This document shows, piece after piece, positions 15,502-24,540 of a stretch of DNA of 64,000 bases. Position 1 is the first letter of the stretch, and every line of letters starts with the position of its first letter. Both the position numbers and the translations under genes were made by a program. The DNA is from Rathayibacter oskolensis (GTDB lineage Bacteria > Actinomycetota > Actinomycetes > Actinomycetales > Microbacteriaceae), in NCBI RefSeq assembly GCF_900177245.1, contig NZ_FXBM01000001.1, positions 806,001 to 870,000 of the forward strand. The letters are read 5' to 3'. The notes beneath the pieces were generated by a model. That model had not been told where the DNA came from. It searched no databases and saw nothing but the letters and a program-made list of their open reading frames with translations.

Positions 15502-16269
15502 ATGCAGCTCCCGCTCTCGCGATCCGTCTCTCCGCAGGTCCTCTGGCTCGAGAGCGCCGGCTCGACCAACGACGAGCTCCGCGTCCGGGCGACGGCGGAC
15601 CCCTCGGACTGGCCGCACCTGTCGGTGGTCGCGACCGACGACCAGCGATCGGGTCGCGGGCGGCTCGGCCGGGTCTGGCAGGCGCCTGCGGGGCGGACCC
15701 TCGCCGCGTCCACCCTCGTCGACGGCTCGCACCTCGCGCCCGGAGCCGTCGGCTGGCTGCCCCTGATCGCCGGTGCGGCACTCGCCCGCGCGCTCGCCCC
15801 CTCCGTCGACGTGCCGGTGGCCGTCAAGTGGCCCAACGACGTGCTGCTGGCGGGCCGGAAGACGGCGGGCATCCTGGCCGAGCGACTCCCCGACGGACGG
15901 GTGATCGTGGGCACCGGCGTCAACCTCCTCCTGACCGAGGAGGAGCTGCCGGTGCCGACGGCGACGTCGCTCGCCCTCGCCGGAGCGGCGGCGAGCGACC
16001 CCGACACGGTCCTGTCGGCCTTCCTCACGGAGTTCTCCGCACTGCTCGCTTCCTTCCTCTCTCTGGGTGATGCGGAGGCGTCCGGCACGGCCGACGCGGT
16101 GCGCGCCCACTGCGGAACGCTCGGTCGCCCGGTGCGGGTGGAGCTCCCCGACGGGAGCACTGAAGAGGGGACCGCCGTGGCTCTCGACTCCGACGGCCGG
16201 CTGGTGCTCGAGCAGGGCGGGCGGCGCACCGCCTTCTCGGCGGGCGACGTCACGCACCTCCGGCAGTGA
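15502..16269 (+). CDS. birA: Biotin--[acetyl-CoA-carboxylase] ligase
   Basis: The protein has 255 residues. It makes biotinyl-AMP and attaches biotin to the BCCP lysine of the alpha subunit. Visible motifs are ESAGSTNDEL, the biotin-binding DDQRSGRGRLGRVW, VAVKWPNDVLLAGRKTAGIL and GTGVNLLL, with the small C-terminal SH3-like domain (RPVRVELPDGSTEEGTAV). There is no N-terminal helix-turn-helix, so it is a group I enzyme and does not repress transcription. It is divergent from accD and leads a plus-strand run with the PH protein, purK and purE. Confidence 0.93.
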   Translation: MQLPLSRSVSPQVLWLESAGSTNDELRVRATADPSDWPHLSVVATDDQRSGRGRLGRVWQAPAGRTLAASTLVDGSHLAPGAVGWLPLIAGAALARALAPSVDVPVAVKWPNDVLLAGRKTAGILAERLPDGRVIVGTGVNLLLTEEELPVPTATSLALAGAAASDPDTVLSAFLTEFSALLASFLSLGDAEASGTADAVRAHCGTLGRPVRVELPDGSTEEGTAVALDSDGRLVLEQGGRRTAFSAGDVTHLRQ

Positions 16270-16279
16270 GTGCCGGCCG

Positions 16280-16774
16280 ATGACCGATCCAGGCGCTCCC
16301 GAGCGCGAGCTGGCACGGCTCACGCCGCGGGCCCGCTCGGCGTTCGCTCCCGTCGTCGGCTTCCTCCTGCTGACCTGGACGGGCTTCTACTTCGCCGCCC
16401 AGTTCGAGCTCGACCTCCAGCGCTGGATCATCGCGCTCGGCACCGCGGTCCTCGTGCTGCTCCTCTGCGCTCCCGGCGTCGCCCGCTGGGCGAGCATCCG
16501 GTACCGCATCACCGACCGCGGGCTCCGGGCGCGCAGGGGCGTGCTGAGCGCGCGCCGGGCCGAGCTGGTCTTCGATCCGCGCATGGTCGTCACCGTGACG
16601 CGCAGCCTCGCCCAGCGGATCGCCCGCTGCGGGGACGTCGCGATCGAGCAGGGCGGAGAGCCGCTCTTCGTGCTGCGCGACCTGCCGGACCCGGATCTCG
16701 CCGCCGCCGTGCTGCGCGAGGCGATCGCCGCCGCGCCCGCGCACGAGTGGCCTGACGGGCCCGCCCCGGTCTGA
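16280..16774 (+). CDS. PH-domain (bPH2-like) membrane protein
   Basis: The protein has 164 residues. Two hydrophobic helices (about 22-42 and 48-66) are followed by a bacterial PH-type domain with the typical YRITDRGLRARRGVLSARRA and QRIARCGDVAIEQGG. M. tuberculosis Rv3278c is the matching neighbour of birA. ATG 16280 lies 8 bases beyond the birA stop; no strong ribosome site is seen, so coupling is likely. Function is unknown; membrane anchoring is certain enough from the helices. Confidence 0.82.
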   Translation: MTDPGAPERELARLTPRARSAFAPVVGFLLLTWTGFYFAAQFELDLQRWIIALGTAVLVLLLCAPGVARWASIRYRITDRGLRARRGVLSARRAELVFDPRMVVTVTRSLAQRIARCGDVAIEQGGEPLFVLRDLPDPDLAAAVLREAIAAAPAHEWPDGPAPV

Positions 16775-16804
16775 CACCGACCCCGGCGCCCGACGCTTCG
16801 TCGC

Positions 16805-16810
16805 TACCAT
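16805..16810 (+). promoter_or_regulatory. -10 element of purK
   Basis: TACCAT is 40 bases before purK's ATG (16851). The leader would carry the GGAGGAG ribosome site, which decides the start codon. Confidence 0.5.
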
Positions 16811-16850
16811 GGATGCGCCCCGCGACGGCGGGCGGAGACGGAGGAGCGTC

Positions 16851-17981
16851 ATGCGCGTCGGCGTGATCGGAGGCGGCCAGCTCGCCCGGATGATGATCCC
16901 CGCGGCGGTCGAGCTCGGCATCGAGATCGCGGTGCTCGCGGAGGCCGACGGGGCGTCGGCCGCACTCGCCGCGACCGTCGTCGGCGACTACCGGGACGAG
17001 GAGACCGTGCTCGCCTTCGCCGAGACGGTCGACGTGGTGACCTTCGACCACGAGCACGTCCCGCAGCCGATCCTGCGCGAGCTGGTCGCGCGCGGTGTCG
17101 CCGTGCACCCCGGCCCCGATGCCCTGCTGTACGCGCAGGACAAGCTGCTGATGCGCCGGCGGCTGAGCGACCTCGGCGTCCCGGTGCCCGACTGGGCCGC
17201 CGTGAGCACCGCGGACGAGCTCGCCGCGTTCCTCGAGGACCACGGCGGCCGCGCGGTCGTCAAGACCGCCAGGGGCGGCTACGACGGCAAGGGCGTGCGC
17301 GTGGTGCGCGGCGCCCGCGAGGCCGACGACTGGTTCCAGGCCCTGGCCGAGGACGGCCGGGGCGGCGCGCTGCTGGTCGAGGAGCTCGTCGACTTCCGGC
17401 GCGAGCTCGCCCAGCTCGTCGCCCGACGGCCGTCGGGGGAGACCCTGCTGTGGCCGGTCGTCGAGTCGGTCCAGCGCGATGGAGTCTGCGCCGAGGTCTT
17501 CGCGCCGGCGCCGGCCTCTGCGGGACGGGTGGCCGCGGTCGCCGCCGAGATCGCCGAGACGATCGCCGAGCGCCTCGACGTCACCGGAGTGCTCGCCGTC
17601 GAGCTCTTCGAGACGACGGACGACCGCATCCTGGTGAACGAGCTGGCGATGCGCCCGCACAACAGCGGGCACTGGACGATGGACGGCTCGACCACCTCCC
17701 AGTTCGAGCAGCACCTCCGGGCGGTGCTCGATCTCCCGCTGGGAGCGACAGGCTGCCGCGATCCGTGGACCGTGATGGTGAACGTGCTGGGCGGCCCGGT
17801 GGGGGAGTCGTTGACCGACCGCTACCCCCGCGTCCTCGCCGAGCATCCGGCCGTGAAGGTGCACAACTACGGCAAGCAGCCCCGCCCCGGGCGCAAGGTC
17901 GGGCACGTGAACGCGACCGGCGACGAGCTCGATCTGGTCGTCTACGAGGCGCGTGCCGCGGCGGCCATTCTCACGGACTGA
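16851..17981 (+). CDS. purK: N5-carboxyaminoimidazole ribonucleotide synthase
   Basis: The protein has 376 residues. It uses ATP and bicarbonate to convert AIR to N5-CAIR in purine synthesis. An N-terminal Rossmann-like segment (MRVGVIGGGQLARMM) is followed by ATP-grasp motifs: VVKTARGGYDGKGVRVV, LLVEELVDFRRELAQLVARR, VLAVELFETTDDRILVNELA and MRPHNSGHWTMD. ATG 16851 is fixed by GGAGGAGCGTC just before it; the in-frame ATG at 16809 is rejected. PurE follows 63 bases on, with a small leader ORF between them. Confidence 0.96.
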   Translation: MRVGVIGGGQLARMMIPAAVELGIEIAVLAEADGASAALAATVVGDYRDEETVLAFAETVDVVTFDHEHVPQPILRELVARGVAVHPGPDALLYAQDKLLMRRRLSDLGVPVPDWAAVSTADELAAFLEDHGGRAVVKTARGGYDGKGVRVVRGAREADDWFQALAEDGRGGALLVEELVDFRRELAQLVARRPSGETLLWPVVESVQRDGVCAEVFAPAPASAGRVAAVAAEIAETIAERLDVTGVLAVELFETTDDRILVNELAMRPHNSGHWTMDGSTTSQFEQHLRAVLDLPLGATGCRDPWTVMVNVLGGPVGESLTDRYPRVLAEHPAVKVHNYGKQPRPGRKVGHVNATGDELDLVVYEARAAAAILTD

Positions 17982-17985
17982 CCCG

Positions 17986-17991
17986 TACCAT
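17986..17991 (+). promoter_or_regulatory. -10 element in front of the purE leader ORF
   Basis: TACCAT ends 6 bases before GTG 17998. It lies directly after the purK stop, so purE can be expressed separately from purK. Confidence 0.5.
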
Positions 17992-17997
17992 GGCTCC

Positions 17998-18048
17998 GTG
18001 ACGAGCCAGAAGACCGCCCCCGCCCGCGCCGTCGGAGATCCCTCGTGA
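17998..18048 (+). CDS. Putative 16-codon leaderless leader peptide coupled to purE
   Basis: The frame runs GTG ... TCG TGA and encodes [16 protein letters not shown]. Its GTG is 6 bases after a TACCAT -10 element, and its TGA overlaps the purE GTG as GTGA. This is the same overlap used by coupled genes elsewhere in the window. It contains no run of one amino acid, so classical attenuation is not suggested. Its role would be to bring ribosomes to purE, which has no ribosome-binding site of its own. An alternative is that these codons are chance open frame. Confidence 0.4.
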   Translation: MTSQKTAPARAVGDPS

Positions 18049-18563
18049 GCGCGGGCGCGCTCGTGAACGGCTCGTTCCCCCTCGTCGGCGTGGTGATGGG
18101 CTCCGACTCCGACTGGTCCGTCATGCAGGCCGCGTCGACGACGCTCTCCGAGTTCGGCGTCGCCCACGAGGTCCGCGTCGTGTCGGCGCACCGCACCCCG
18201 GAGGCGATGATCGACTACGGCCGCGGGGCGCGTTCGCGTGGACTGAAGGTGGTCATCGCGGGCGCCGGCGGTGCCGCGCACCTCCCGGGCATGCTCGCCG
18301 CCGTGACCAGCCTCCCCGTCGTCGGCGTCCCGGTGCCGCTCGCGCGCCTCGACGGTCTCGACTCCCTGCTCTCGATCGTGCAGATGCCGGCGGGGGTGCC
18401 CGTCGCCACCGTCTCGATCGGCGGTGCCCGGAACGCGGGCCTGCTCGCGGTGAAGATCCTCGCCACGGCCGACGAGTCGCTCTCGGAGCGGCTGGACGCC
18501 TTCGCGGCCGACCTCGAGGTGCAGGTCGCCGCCAAGAACGACGCGCTGGTGGCGAGCCTGTGA
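18045..18563 (+). CDS. purE: N5-carboxyaminoimidazole ribonucleotide mutase
   Basis: The protein has 172 residues and converts N5-CAIR to CAIR. All class I PurE motifs are visible: [26 protein letters not shown] with the catalytic His, [16 protein letters not shown] and [23 protein letters not shown] 18045 is preceded by no Shine-Dalgarno and overlaps the small leader ORF. The stop overlaps the LCP gene start by 4 bases, linking purine genes to an envelope gene. Confidence 0.96.
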   Translation: MSAGALVNGSFPLVGVVMGSDSDWSVMQAASTTLSEFGVAHEVRVVSAHRTPEAMIDYGRGARSRGLKVVIAGAGGAAHLPGMLAAVTSLPVVGVPVPLARLDGLDSLLSIVQMPAGVPVATVSIGGARNAGLLAVKILATADESLSERLDAFAADLEVQVAAKNDALVASL

Positions 18564-19927
18564 CGGCGATGACGCTGCCGCTGCGTCATCCCGATGTGCG
18601 CTCGAGCGCCGTCATGACGCGACGCGCCTGGTGGCTCCTCGTCGGCAACTTCCTGGTGCCCGGTTCCGCCCAGGTCCTCGCCGGCAACCGGCGCCTCGGG
18701 AGGCTCGGCCTCGGCTTCACGCTCGGACTGTGGGTCGCGCTTCTGGTGGCGGTCGTCCTCTACTTCGTCTTCCCGACCGGCCTCTACACGCTGGCCACCT
18801 TCGACCTGTCCATGCTCGTGCTGCAGGCGGCGCTCGTCGCCTACGGCGTCGTGTGGCTCGTCCTCACCCTCGACACCCTCCGGCTCATCCGCGTCGTGCG
18901 GGTCCGGCCCCGGATGCGCGCGGTGCTCGCCTTCGCGACGATCGCGCTGCTGGCCGTCTCGGTCGGCTCCACCGCCTACGGCACGTACCTGGTCGGGGTC
19001 ACCCGCGGCACGCTGTCGTCGATCTTCGGCGGCGGTGCGATGGAGGCGCCCATCGACGGGCGGTACAACATCATGCTGCTCGGCGGAGACGCCGGAGAGG
19101 ACCGCGAGGGGCTGCGCCCCGACAGCATCTCAGTGGTCAGCATCGACGCCTCCACGGGCGCGGCGACGATCATCGGCGTCACGCGCGAGTTCAGGGACTT
19201 CACCTTCGCCGAGGACAGTCCGATGCACGAGCTCTACCCGGACGGCTACAACTACGACCACTGCAACGTCAGCGTGTGCAAGCTGAACTCGGTCTACACG
19301 GAGGTCGAGCTCAAGAGTCCCGAGCTCTATCCCGATGCGGTCGCCGAGGGGAGCGAGCCGGGGATCGAGGGGATGCGCGACGCCGTCGAATCGATCCTGG
19401 GCCTGCCGATCCAGTACTTCGCGCTGATCGACATGGAGGGCTTCGCCCAGCTGATCGACGCGCTCGGCGGGGTGGACATCAGCTACGACGGCACCGAGCC
19501 GCTGCCGCTGGGCGGCCTCCTCGACTCGGACGGGGTTCCCTACGGCGTGAACCAGTGGATCGAGCCCGGCGACTGGCATTTCAACGGTGAGCAGGCGCTC
19601 GCCTACGCGCGGTCCCGCATCACCTCCGACGACTACGCCCGGATGCAGCGGCAGCGTCAGGTGCAGGAGGCGCTGGTGCGCCAGTTCGAGCCGGCGAACG
19701 TCCTCTCGAAGTTCCAGGACGTCGCCGAGGCGGGTTCGCAGGTGATCAAGACGGACGTGCCCCAGGGGATGCTCGGCTACTTCGTCCAGCTCGGACTGAA
19801 GACGAAGTCCCAGCCGATCGCGAGCCTCGAACTGACTCCGCCTGCGATCGACCCGGAGGAGCCCGACTACGACCTCGTGCACTCGATGGTGCAGGAAGCG
19901 CTGTTCCCGGACGACTCCGGCCAGTAG
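18560..19927 (+). CDS. LytR-CpsA-Psr (LCP) family cell-wall glycopolymer ligase
   Basis: The protein has 455 residues. LCP enzymes move lipid-linked glycopolymers onto peptidoglycan outside the cell. There are about four N-terminal hydrophobic segments (residues 15-145), more than the usual single anchor. The LCP core follows: [59 protein letters not shown], then [20 protein letters not shown], where the conserved Arg/Asp residues lie. A CNVSVC pair could form a disulphide outside. The GTG start overlaps purE. It probably attaches products of the neighbouring polysaccharide genes, by inference from place and family. Confidence 0.9.
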   Translation: MTAMTLPLRHPDVRSSAVMTRRAWWLLVGNFLVPGSAQVLAGNRRLGRLGLGFTLGLWVALLVAVVLYFVFPTGLYTLATFDLSMLVLQAALVAYGVVWLVLTLDTLRLIRVVRVRPRMRAVLAFATIALLAVSVGSTAYGTYLVGVTRGTLSSIFGGGAMEAPIDGRYNIMLLGGDAGEDREGLRPDSISVVSIDASTGAATIIGVTREFRDFTFAEDSPMHELYPDGYNYDHCNVSVCKLNSVYTEVELKSPELYPDAVAEGSEPGIEGMRDAVESILGLPIQYFALIDMEGFAQLIDALGGVDISYDGTEPLPLGGLLDSDGVPYGVNQWIEPGDWHFNGEQALAYARSRITSDDYARMQRQRQVQEALVRQFEPANVLSKFQDVAEAGSQVIKTDVPQGMLGYFVQLGLKTKSQPIASLELTPPAIDPEEPDYDLVHSMVQEALFPDDSGQ

Positions 19928-19958
19928 CAGCCGGTGCTCTCAGCAGGAGCGGCGGTGC

Positions 19959-21095
19959 TCAGAGGTCGGCGTGCAGCGCCCAGACGCGCTCGGCGGAGTC
20001 GCGCCAGCTGAACGCCCGGGACCGGTCGCGGCCGGCGACGGAGAGCCGCTCGCGCAGGCCCCGGTCGCCGAGCACGCTGCTCATGGCGAGTGCGAGTCGC
20101 TCCGGGTAGTCCTTCGCGTCACCGCGCTCGACCGCGACTCCGGCATCGGCGGCCACCTCGAGCAGCGCGGGGTCGTCGGAGTGGACCACCGGGACCCCGA
20201 AGTGCATCGCCTCGAGCACGGGCAGGCCGAACCCCTCGGCGATGCTCGGGTAGACGAAGAGGGTGGCCCGGTCCAGGACGACGGCCAGATCGGCGTCGCT
20301 GAGCACGCCGAGGGCGCGCACGCGGTGCTCGTCGAGACCCTGCTCGTCGGCGACGGAGGCGATGTCGAGCTCGCCCCAGCCGGCGGGTCCGACGATCAGC
20401 AGCGGGATGTCGGGCGCCGAGGAGCCGCCGAAGGCGGTGATCAGCGAGACCAGGCCCTTGCGCGGTTCGAGCGTCCCGACGCTGAGGACGTACTCGCCCG
20501 GGAGGCGCAGCGCCTCGGCCCGCGCGTCGGCGTCATCGGGGAGGACGAGGCCCGAGCCCACCGCGCCGCCGATGACCCGCAGCCGGTCGCCGAAGTCGAG
20601 CACCTGCGAGAGCTGCTGGGCGACCGCGTGGGTGGGCACGACGACGGCGTCGGCGTACTTGCGCGCGCGCTTGGCCATCGCCCGGTGCCACTTCGCGCCG
20701 TGCGGCGTCAGGGTCTCCGGATGCGTCCACGGCACCGTGTCGTGGATGGTCACGGCGATCTGCTCGCCCTCGCGGCCCTCGTGGCTGCGGAGGGGGGCGA
20801 AGAGGCTCGGGGCGTGCATCATGCCGCCGCCGACCGGGATGCCGATGCCGAACTGCCAGGCGCGGGAGAGCTCGCGGCGGCCGAGGTGCAGGCGGTGGAT
20901 GCGGGCGAGACCGGGCAGCCGGAGGCGGAGCTCCTCCTCCTTCTCGGGCGGGTAGGCCGACACGACGGCCTCGACCTCGCAGCCGCGGGGGGCCGTGCTG
21001 ATGAGCTCCCGCGTGAGCTCCTCGGTGTAGCGCCCGATCCCTCCCGGGACCCGGGCGAGCATCTGGTCGACGACGACCCTGAGCGTCGTGGTCAC
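19959..21095 (-). CDS. Family 4 glycosyltransferase (GT-B fold)
   Basis: The protein has 378 residues. The N-terminal half has DQMLARVPGGIGRYTEELTR, the usual acceptor-side loop. The C-terminal half has VLSVGTLEPRKGLVSLITAF, then YPSIAEGFGLPVLEAM with the E-x7-E motif of retaining GT4 enzymes that bind nucleotide sugar. It overlaps rmlD by 4 bases (GTGA). It converges with the LCP gene over 31 bases. Mannosyl or rhamnosyl transfer would fit the surroundings, but donor and acceptor cannot be read from sequence. Confidence 0.88.
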   Translation of the reverse strand: MTTTLRVVVDQMLARVPGGIGRYTEELTRELISTAPRGCEVEAVVSAYPPEKEEELRLRLPGLARIHRLHLGRRELSRAWQFGIGIPVGGGMMHAPSLFAPLRSHEGREGEQIAVTIHDTVPWTHPETLTPHGAKWHRAMAKRARKYADAVVVPTHAVAQQLSQVLDFGDRLRVIGGAVGSGLVLPDDADARAEALRLPGEYVLSVGTLEPRKGLVSLITAFGGSSAPDIPLLIVGPAGWGELDIASVADEQGLDEHRVRALGVLSDADLAVVLDRATLFVYPSIAEGFGLPVLEAMHFGVPVVHSDDPALLEVAADAGVAVERGDAKDYPERLALAMSSVLGDRGLRERLSVAGRDRSRAFSWRDSAERVWALHADL

Positions 21096-21937
21096 GGGGT
21101 GACGGCCTCGAGCGGGGCGGCGGCCAGCGCGTCCTGCCAGGAGCGCAGCGGCGCGAGGCCGGCGCGGCTCCAGCCGTCGTGTCCGAGCACGGAGTAGGCG
21201 GGGCGGGGAGCGGGACGCACGAAGCTGCCGCTGTCGGTCGGACGGATGCGCTCGGGATCCAGGCCCGCCTTCTCGAACACGGCGCGGGCGAAGCCGAACC
21301 AGGTCGTCTCTCCGGCGTTCGTGCCGTGGTACACCCCGGCGGGCGCTCCGGAGTCGACCAGCTCGACCAGTCGCGCCGCGAGGTCGCCGGTCCAGGTGGG
21401 CTGCCCGCGCTGGTCGTCCACGACGGTGAGGGTGTCGTGGGAGCCGGCGAGACGCACCATCGTCTTCGCGAAGTTGCCGCCGTGGGCGCCGTAGAGCCAG
21501 GCCGTGCGCACGACGTAGCCGCGCTCCGGGTTCGCCTCGAGGACGAGCTCCTCGCCCTCGGCCTTCGTCCGGCCGTAGGCGGAGATCGGCTCGCGCGGGT
21601 GCGACTCGGAGTACGGGCTGGTCGCCGAGCCGTCGAAGACGTAGTCGGTGGAGACCTGGACGATCGCGGCGCCGATCTCGGCGGCGGCGACGGCGAGATG
21701 GCGGGCGCCGACGGCGTTGACCCGCCGCGCCTCCTCCTCGTCGCTCTCGGCGTCGTCGACCCGCGTGTAGGCGGCGCAGTTGAGGACCGCGTCGTGGCCG
21801 GCGACGGCCGAGCGCACGGCGTCGAGGTCGGTCACGTCGAGATCGCTGCGGCCGAGAGCCGTGAAGGAGCGGTCGCCGAGGACGGCGCGGAGGTCGGTGC
21901 CGAGCATGCCCGAGGCGCCCGTGATGAGGAAGGTCAC
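21092..21937 (-). CDS. rmlD: dTDP-4-dehydrorhamnose reductase
   Basis: The protein has 281 residues and makes dTDP-L-rhamnose. It is an extended SDR: FLITGASGMLGTDLRAVL, VLNCAAYTRVDDAESDEEEA, VQVSTDYVFDGSATSPYSES and SAYGRTKAEGE with catalytic Tyr-Lys. GTG 21937 (VTFLITGASG) is the family start; a CATGAT 6 bases upstream could be the -10. It is divergent from rmlC across 97 bases. rmlB (dTDP-glucose 4,6-dehydratase) is not in this window and must be elsewhere. Confidence 0.95.
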   Translation of the reverse strand: MTFLITGASGMLGTDLRAVLGDRSFTALGRSDLDVTDLDAVRSAVAGHDAVLNCAAYTRVDDAESDEEEARRVNAVGARHLAVAAAEIGAAIVQVSTDYVFDGSATSPYSESHPREPISAYGRTKAEGEELVLEANPERGYVVRTAWLYGAHGGNFAKTMVRLAGSHDTLTVVDDQRGQPTWTGDLAARLVELVDSGAPAGVYHGTNAGETTWFGFARAVFEKAGLDPERIRPTDSGSFVRPAPRPAYSVLGHDGWSRAGLAPLRSWQDALAAAPLEAVTP

Positions 21938-22021
21938 CCGTTCATCATGCCGGAGGCGGCACCCGCGGCGGCGGAGGCTCCGCTGCCGTGGCAGTGACAT
22001 CCGGGCGCAACACGCTCTCGT

Positions 22022-22027
22022 TACACT
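22022..22027 (+). promoter_or_regulatory. -10 element for leaderless rmlC
   Basis: TACACT is followed by 7 bases and then GTG 22035, so the rmlC-rmlA message probably begins at the start codon. Confidence 0.6.
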
Positions 22028-22034
22028 GGCGTCC

Positions 22035-22646
22035 GTGCAGATCAGAGAGCTCGACATCCCCGACGTGTACGAAGTCACTCCGCGCCAGTTCCCCGACGAC
22101 CGGGGGGTGTTCTACGAGTTCTACCGCTTCGACCACCTCGCCGAGAAGGTCGGCCACCCGCTCTCGCTCCGCCAGGGCAACACCTCGGTCTCGCGCCGCG
22201 GAACGGTCCGCGGGATCCACTTCGCCCAGATCCCCCCGTCGCAGGCCAAGTACGTCTCGTGCTTCTCGGGGGCCGTCCTCGACTACGTGATCGACGTGCG
22301 GGTCGGCTCGCCCACCTTCGGGAAGTGGGAGTCGATCCTGCTGGACGACGTCGATCGCCGCTCGGTCTACATCGCCGAGGGCATCGCGCACGCGTTCGTC
22401 GCGCTGACCGAGGGCGCCGTCGTCTCCTACCTCGTGAACGCCACCTTCGACCCGGTGCGCGAGAAGGGCATCGATCCGCTCGACGAGCAGATCGGCCTGC
22501 GGTTCCCGGAGGAGGCGGGCGAGCTCCTGCTCTCGCCGAAGGACACCGAGGCGCCCACGCTCGCCGAGGCCGAGGCGCAGGGGATCCTGCCGACCTGGGA
22601 CGAGGCGCGGGCGTTCTACACCGAGCTGGACGGAGCGCAGTCGTGA
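22035..22646 (+). CDS. rmlC: dTDP-4-dehydrorhamnose 3,5-epimerase
   Basis: The protein has 203 residues. It is a cupin-fold epimerase with [35 protein letters not shown] (catalytic His), [20 protein letters not shown] and the lid and product-binding [16 protein letters not shown]. The usual Tyr/Asp positions are kept. GTG 22035 is set by the leaderless promoter and by the family's start ([14 protein letters not shown]). Its TGA overlaps the rmlA GTG. Confidence 0.95.
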   Translation: MQIRELDIPDVYEVTPRQFPDDRGVFYEFYRFDHLAEKVGHPLSLRQGNTSVSRRGTVRGIHFAQIPPSQAKYVSCFSGAVLDYVIDVRVGSPTFGKWESILLDDVDRRSVYIAEGIAHAFVALTEGAVVSYLVNATFDPVREKGIDPLDEQIGLRFPEEAGELLLSPKDTEAPTLAEAEAQGILPTWDEARAFYTELDGAQS

Positions 22647-23512
22647 AGGGGATCATCCTGGCGGGTGGGTCGGGGTCGCGGTTGTGGCCGATCACGAAGG
22701 GCATCTCGAAGCAGTTGATGCCGATCTACGACAAGCCGATGGTGTACTACCCGCTGTCGACGCTGATGATGGCGGGCATCGACGAGGTGCTGGTGATCAC
22801 GACTCCGGAGTACAACGATCAGTTCCGTGCTCTGCTGGGCGACGGGTCGGCGCTGGGCATGTCGATCTCGTACGCGGTGCAGGCGTCTCCCGACGGGCTC
22901 GCGCAGGCGTTCCTGATCGGGGAGGAGTTCATCGGTGACGACTCCGTCGCGCTGGTGCTGGGCGACAACATCTTCCACGGCACCGCGCTGGGGACCGCGT
23001 TGGCGGCGAACACGGACATCTCGGGAGCGGTGATCTTCGCCTACCAGGTCGCGGATCCTCGCGCGTACGGGGTGGTGGAGTTCGACGACGCGTTCCGTGC
23101 GCTGTCGATCGAGGAGAAGCCCCAGAAGCCCAAGAGCAACTACGCGGTCCCGGGTCTGTACTTCTACGACAACGACGTCGTGGGAATCGCGAAGACGATC
23201 GAGCCGTCGGCGCGGGGCGAGTTGGAGATCTCGACCGTGAACGAGCGGTATCTCGAGGCGGGGACGTTGAACGTGCAGGTCCTGGACCGGGGCACGGCGT
23301 GGCTGGACACGGGGACGTTCGACTCGATGATCGAGGCGACGGAGTTCGTGCGGGTGATCGAGCAGCGTCAGGGGTTCAAGATCGGCTGCATCGAGGAGAT
23401 CGCCTGGCGCAACGGCTGGATCGACGACGACCAGCTCGCCGCCCTCGCCGCCCCCCTCGTCAAGAGCGGCTACGGCGCCTACCTCAACCGCCTCCTCGAG
23501 CTCGGACGCTAG
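22643..23512 (+). CDS. rmlA: Glucose-1-phosphate thymidylyltransferase
   Basis: The protein has 289 residues. It activates glucose-1-phosphate with dTTP, the first step to dTDP-rhamnose. Motifs: [20 protein letters not shown] (nucleotidyl loop), [52 protein letters not shown] and [17 protein letters not shown] 22643 overlaps rmlC. Codon choice is odd: codons 2 to about 250 end mostly in G (gcg, gtg, ctg, with five ttg). The last 35 or so codons and the flanking genes end mostly in C. That suggests a mosaic gene. Confidence 0.96.
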   Translation: MKGIILAGGSGSRLWPITKGISKQLMPIYDKPMVYYPLSTLMMAGIDEVLVITTPEYNDQFRALLGDGSALGMSISYAVQASPDGLAQAFLIGEEFIGDDSVALVLGDNIFHGTALGTALAANTDISGAVIFAYQVADPRAYGVVEFDDAFRALSIEEKPQKPKSNYAVPGLYFYDNDVVGIAKTIEPSARGELEISTVNERYLEAGTLNVQVLDRGTAWLDTGTFDSMIEATEFVRVIEQRQGFKIGCIEEIAWRNGWIDDDQLAALAAPLVKSGYGAYLNRLLELGR

Positions 23513-23524
23513 AGCGCCTCGGCC

Positions 23525-24439
23525 TCAGCGGGTCGGGCGCAGGCGCATCAGCGCGACCCGGGCGCCGAGGCCGAGGCGCACCGCGGCCCGGATCGGCGCC
23601 TGGTACCAGGCGTCGTACTTCTGCGCGAGATAGAGGTAGGCGCTGCGGTGGTGCACCGCGAGCATCCTGGCCGAGGCGAGGCGCGTGGAGTGGCCGCCGA
23701 GGTGGGAGACGACCGCGTCGGCGAGGTACACGTTCGACCAGCCGCGGCGGCCGAGGGAGTCGCCGAGCTGGACGTCCTCGAAGTACATGAAGTACCGCTC
23801 GTCGAAGCCGCCGATCTGCTCGAACGCGCTCCGGCGGACCATCACGCACGCGCCGGAGAGCCAGCCGGCCGTCATGCTGCCGTGCTCGAGGGTCTCGACC
23901 GCGCGCGAGCGCCGGTACCTCCTCGACCACGGGTTGCCCGGCCAGACGTGCGCGAGGAGCGCGTGGCCGATCCCGGTGCCGAGCGACGGAAGGGCCCGCG
24001 CGGAGGGGTAGATGCTGCCGTCGGAGTCGAGGATCCGCGGTCCGATCGACCCGATGCCCTCGTCGGCGATCGCCGCCTCGTAGAGGGCGTCGATCGAGCC
24101 CGGGAGGAACACCGTGTCGGGGTTCGTCACCAGGATCCACTCGATCTCGGGCCCGAGGCGGTCGACGGCGTAGTTGACCGCCTTGCCGTAGCCGAGGTTC
24201 TGCCCCGTCTCGTGGAACAGCACGTGGGGGAGCCGCTCGACGACGCGGCGGACGGAGTCGTCGGTGGTGGCGTTGTCGACGACCACGATGCGGACGTCGT
24301 GCTCGGTCGCCTCCGGGATGGACTCGAGGCAGGCGCGGAGGACCTCACCCGAGAAGTGGGTGACGACGACGACCGCGATGGGCAACGTCGAGCGGGCGAT
24401 GAGAGCCTCCGGGAGTGCGGCGTCGACGGGCGGGGGCAC
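23525..24439 (-). CDS. WbbL-type family 2 rhamnosyltransferase (likely)
   Basis: The protein has 304 residues. It has a GT-A fold: IAVVVVTHFSGEVLRACLES, RIVVVDNATTDDSV, NLGYGKAVNYAVDRLG, LVTNPDTVF (metal-binding region), then GWLSGACVMVRRSAFEQIGG and FMYFEDVQLGDSLGRRGW (catalytic ED). These features match WbbL, which adds L-rhamnose to GlcNAc-PP-decaprenol. Standing beside rmlD/C/A supports a dTDP-rhamnose donor. The GTG start at 24439 has TAGCCT at 24458-24463 behind it. It converges with rmlA over 12 bases. Confidence 0.85.
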   Translation of the reverse strand: MPPPVDAALPEALIARSTLPIAVVVVTHFSGEVLRACLESIPEATEHDVRIVVVDNATTDDSVRRVVERLPHVLFHETGQNLGYGKAVNYAVDRLGPEIEWILVTNPDTVFLPGSIDALYEAAIADEGIGSIGPRILDSDGSIYPSARALPSLGTGIGHALLAHVWPGNPWSRRYRRSRAVETLEHGSMTAGWLSGACVMVRRSAFEQIGGFDERYFMYFEDVQLGDSLGRRGWSNVYLADAVVSHLGGHSTRLASARMLAVHHRSAYLYLAQKYDAWYQAPIRAAVRLGLGARVALMRLRPTR

Positions 24440-24457
24440 CGTCGGAAGAACTCACCG

Positions 24458-24463
24458 AGGCTA
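24458..24463 (-). promoter_or_regulatory. -10 element of the WbbL-type gene
   Basis: TAGCCT on the minus strand ends 18 bases before GTG 24439; a short leader of about 10 bases is expected. Confidence 0.35.
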
Positions 24464-24540
24464 GCAGGCCGGGACCGCGGCGACCCGCGAGGCACTCGGC
24501 GGAGTGAGCGCCGCGGGCGGCGTCTCGCGCGGTGCGGGCC

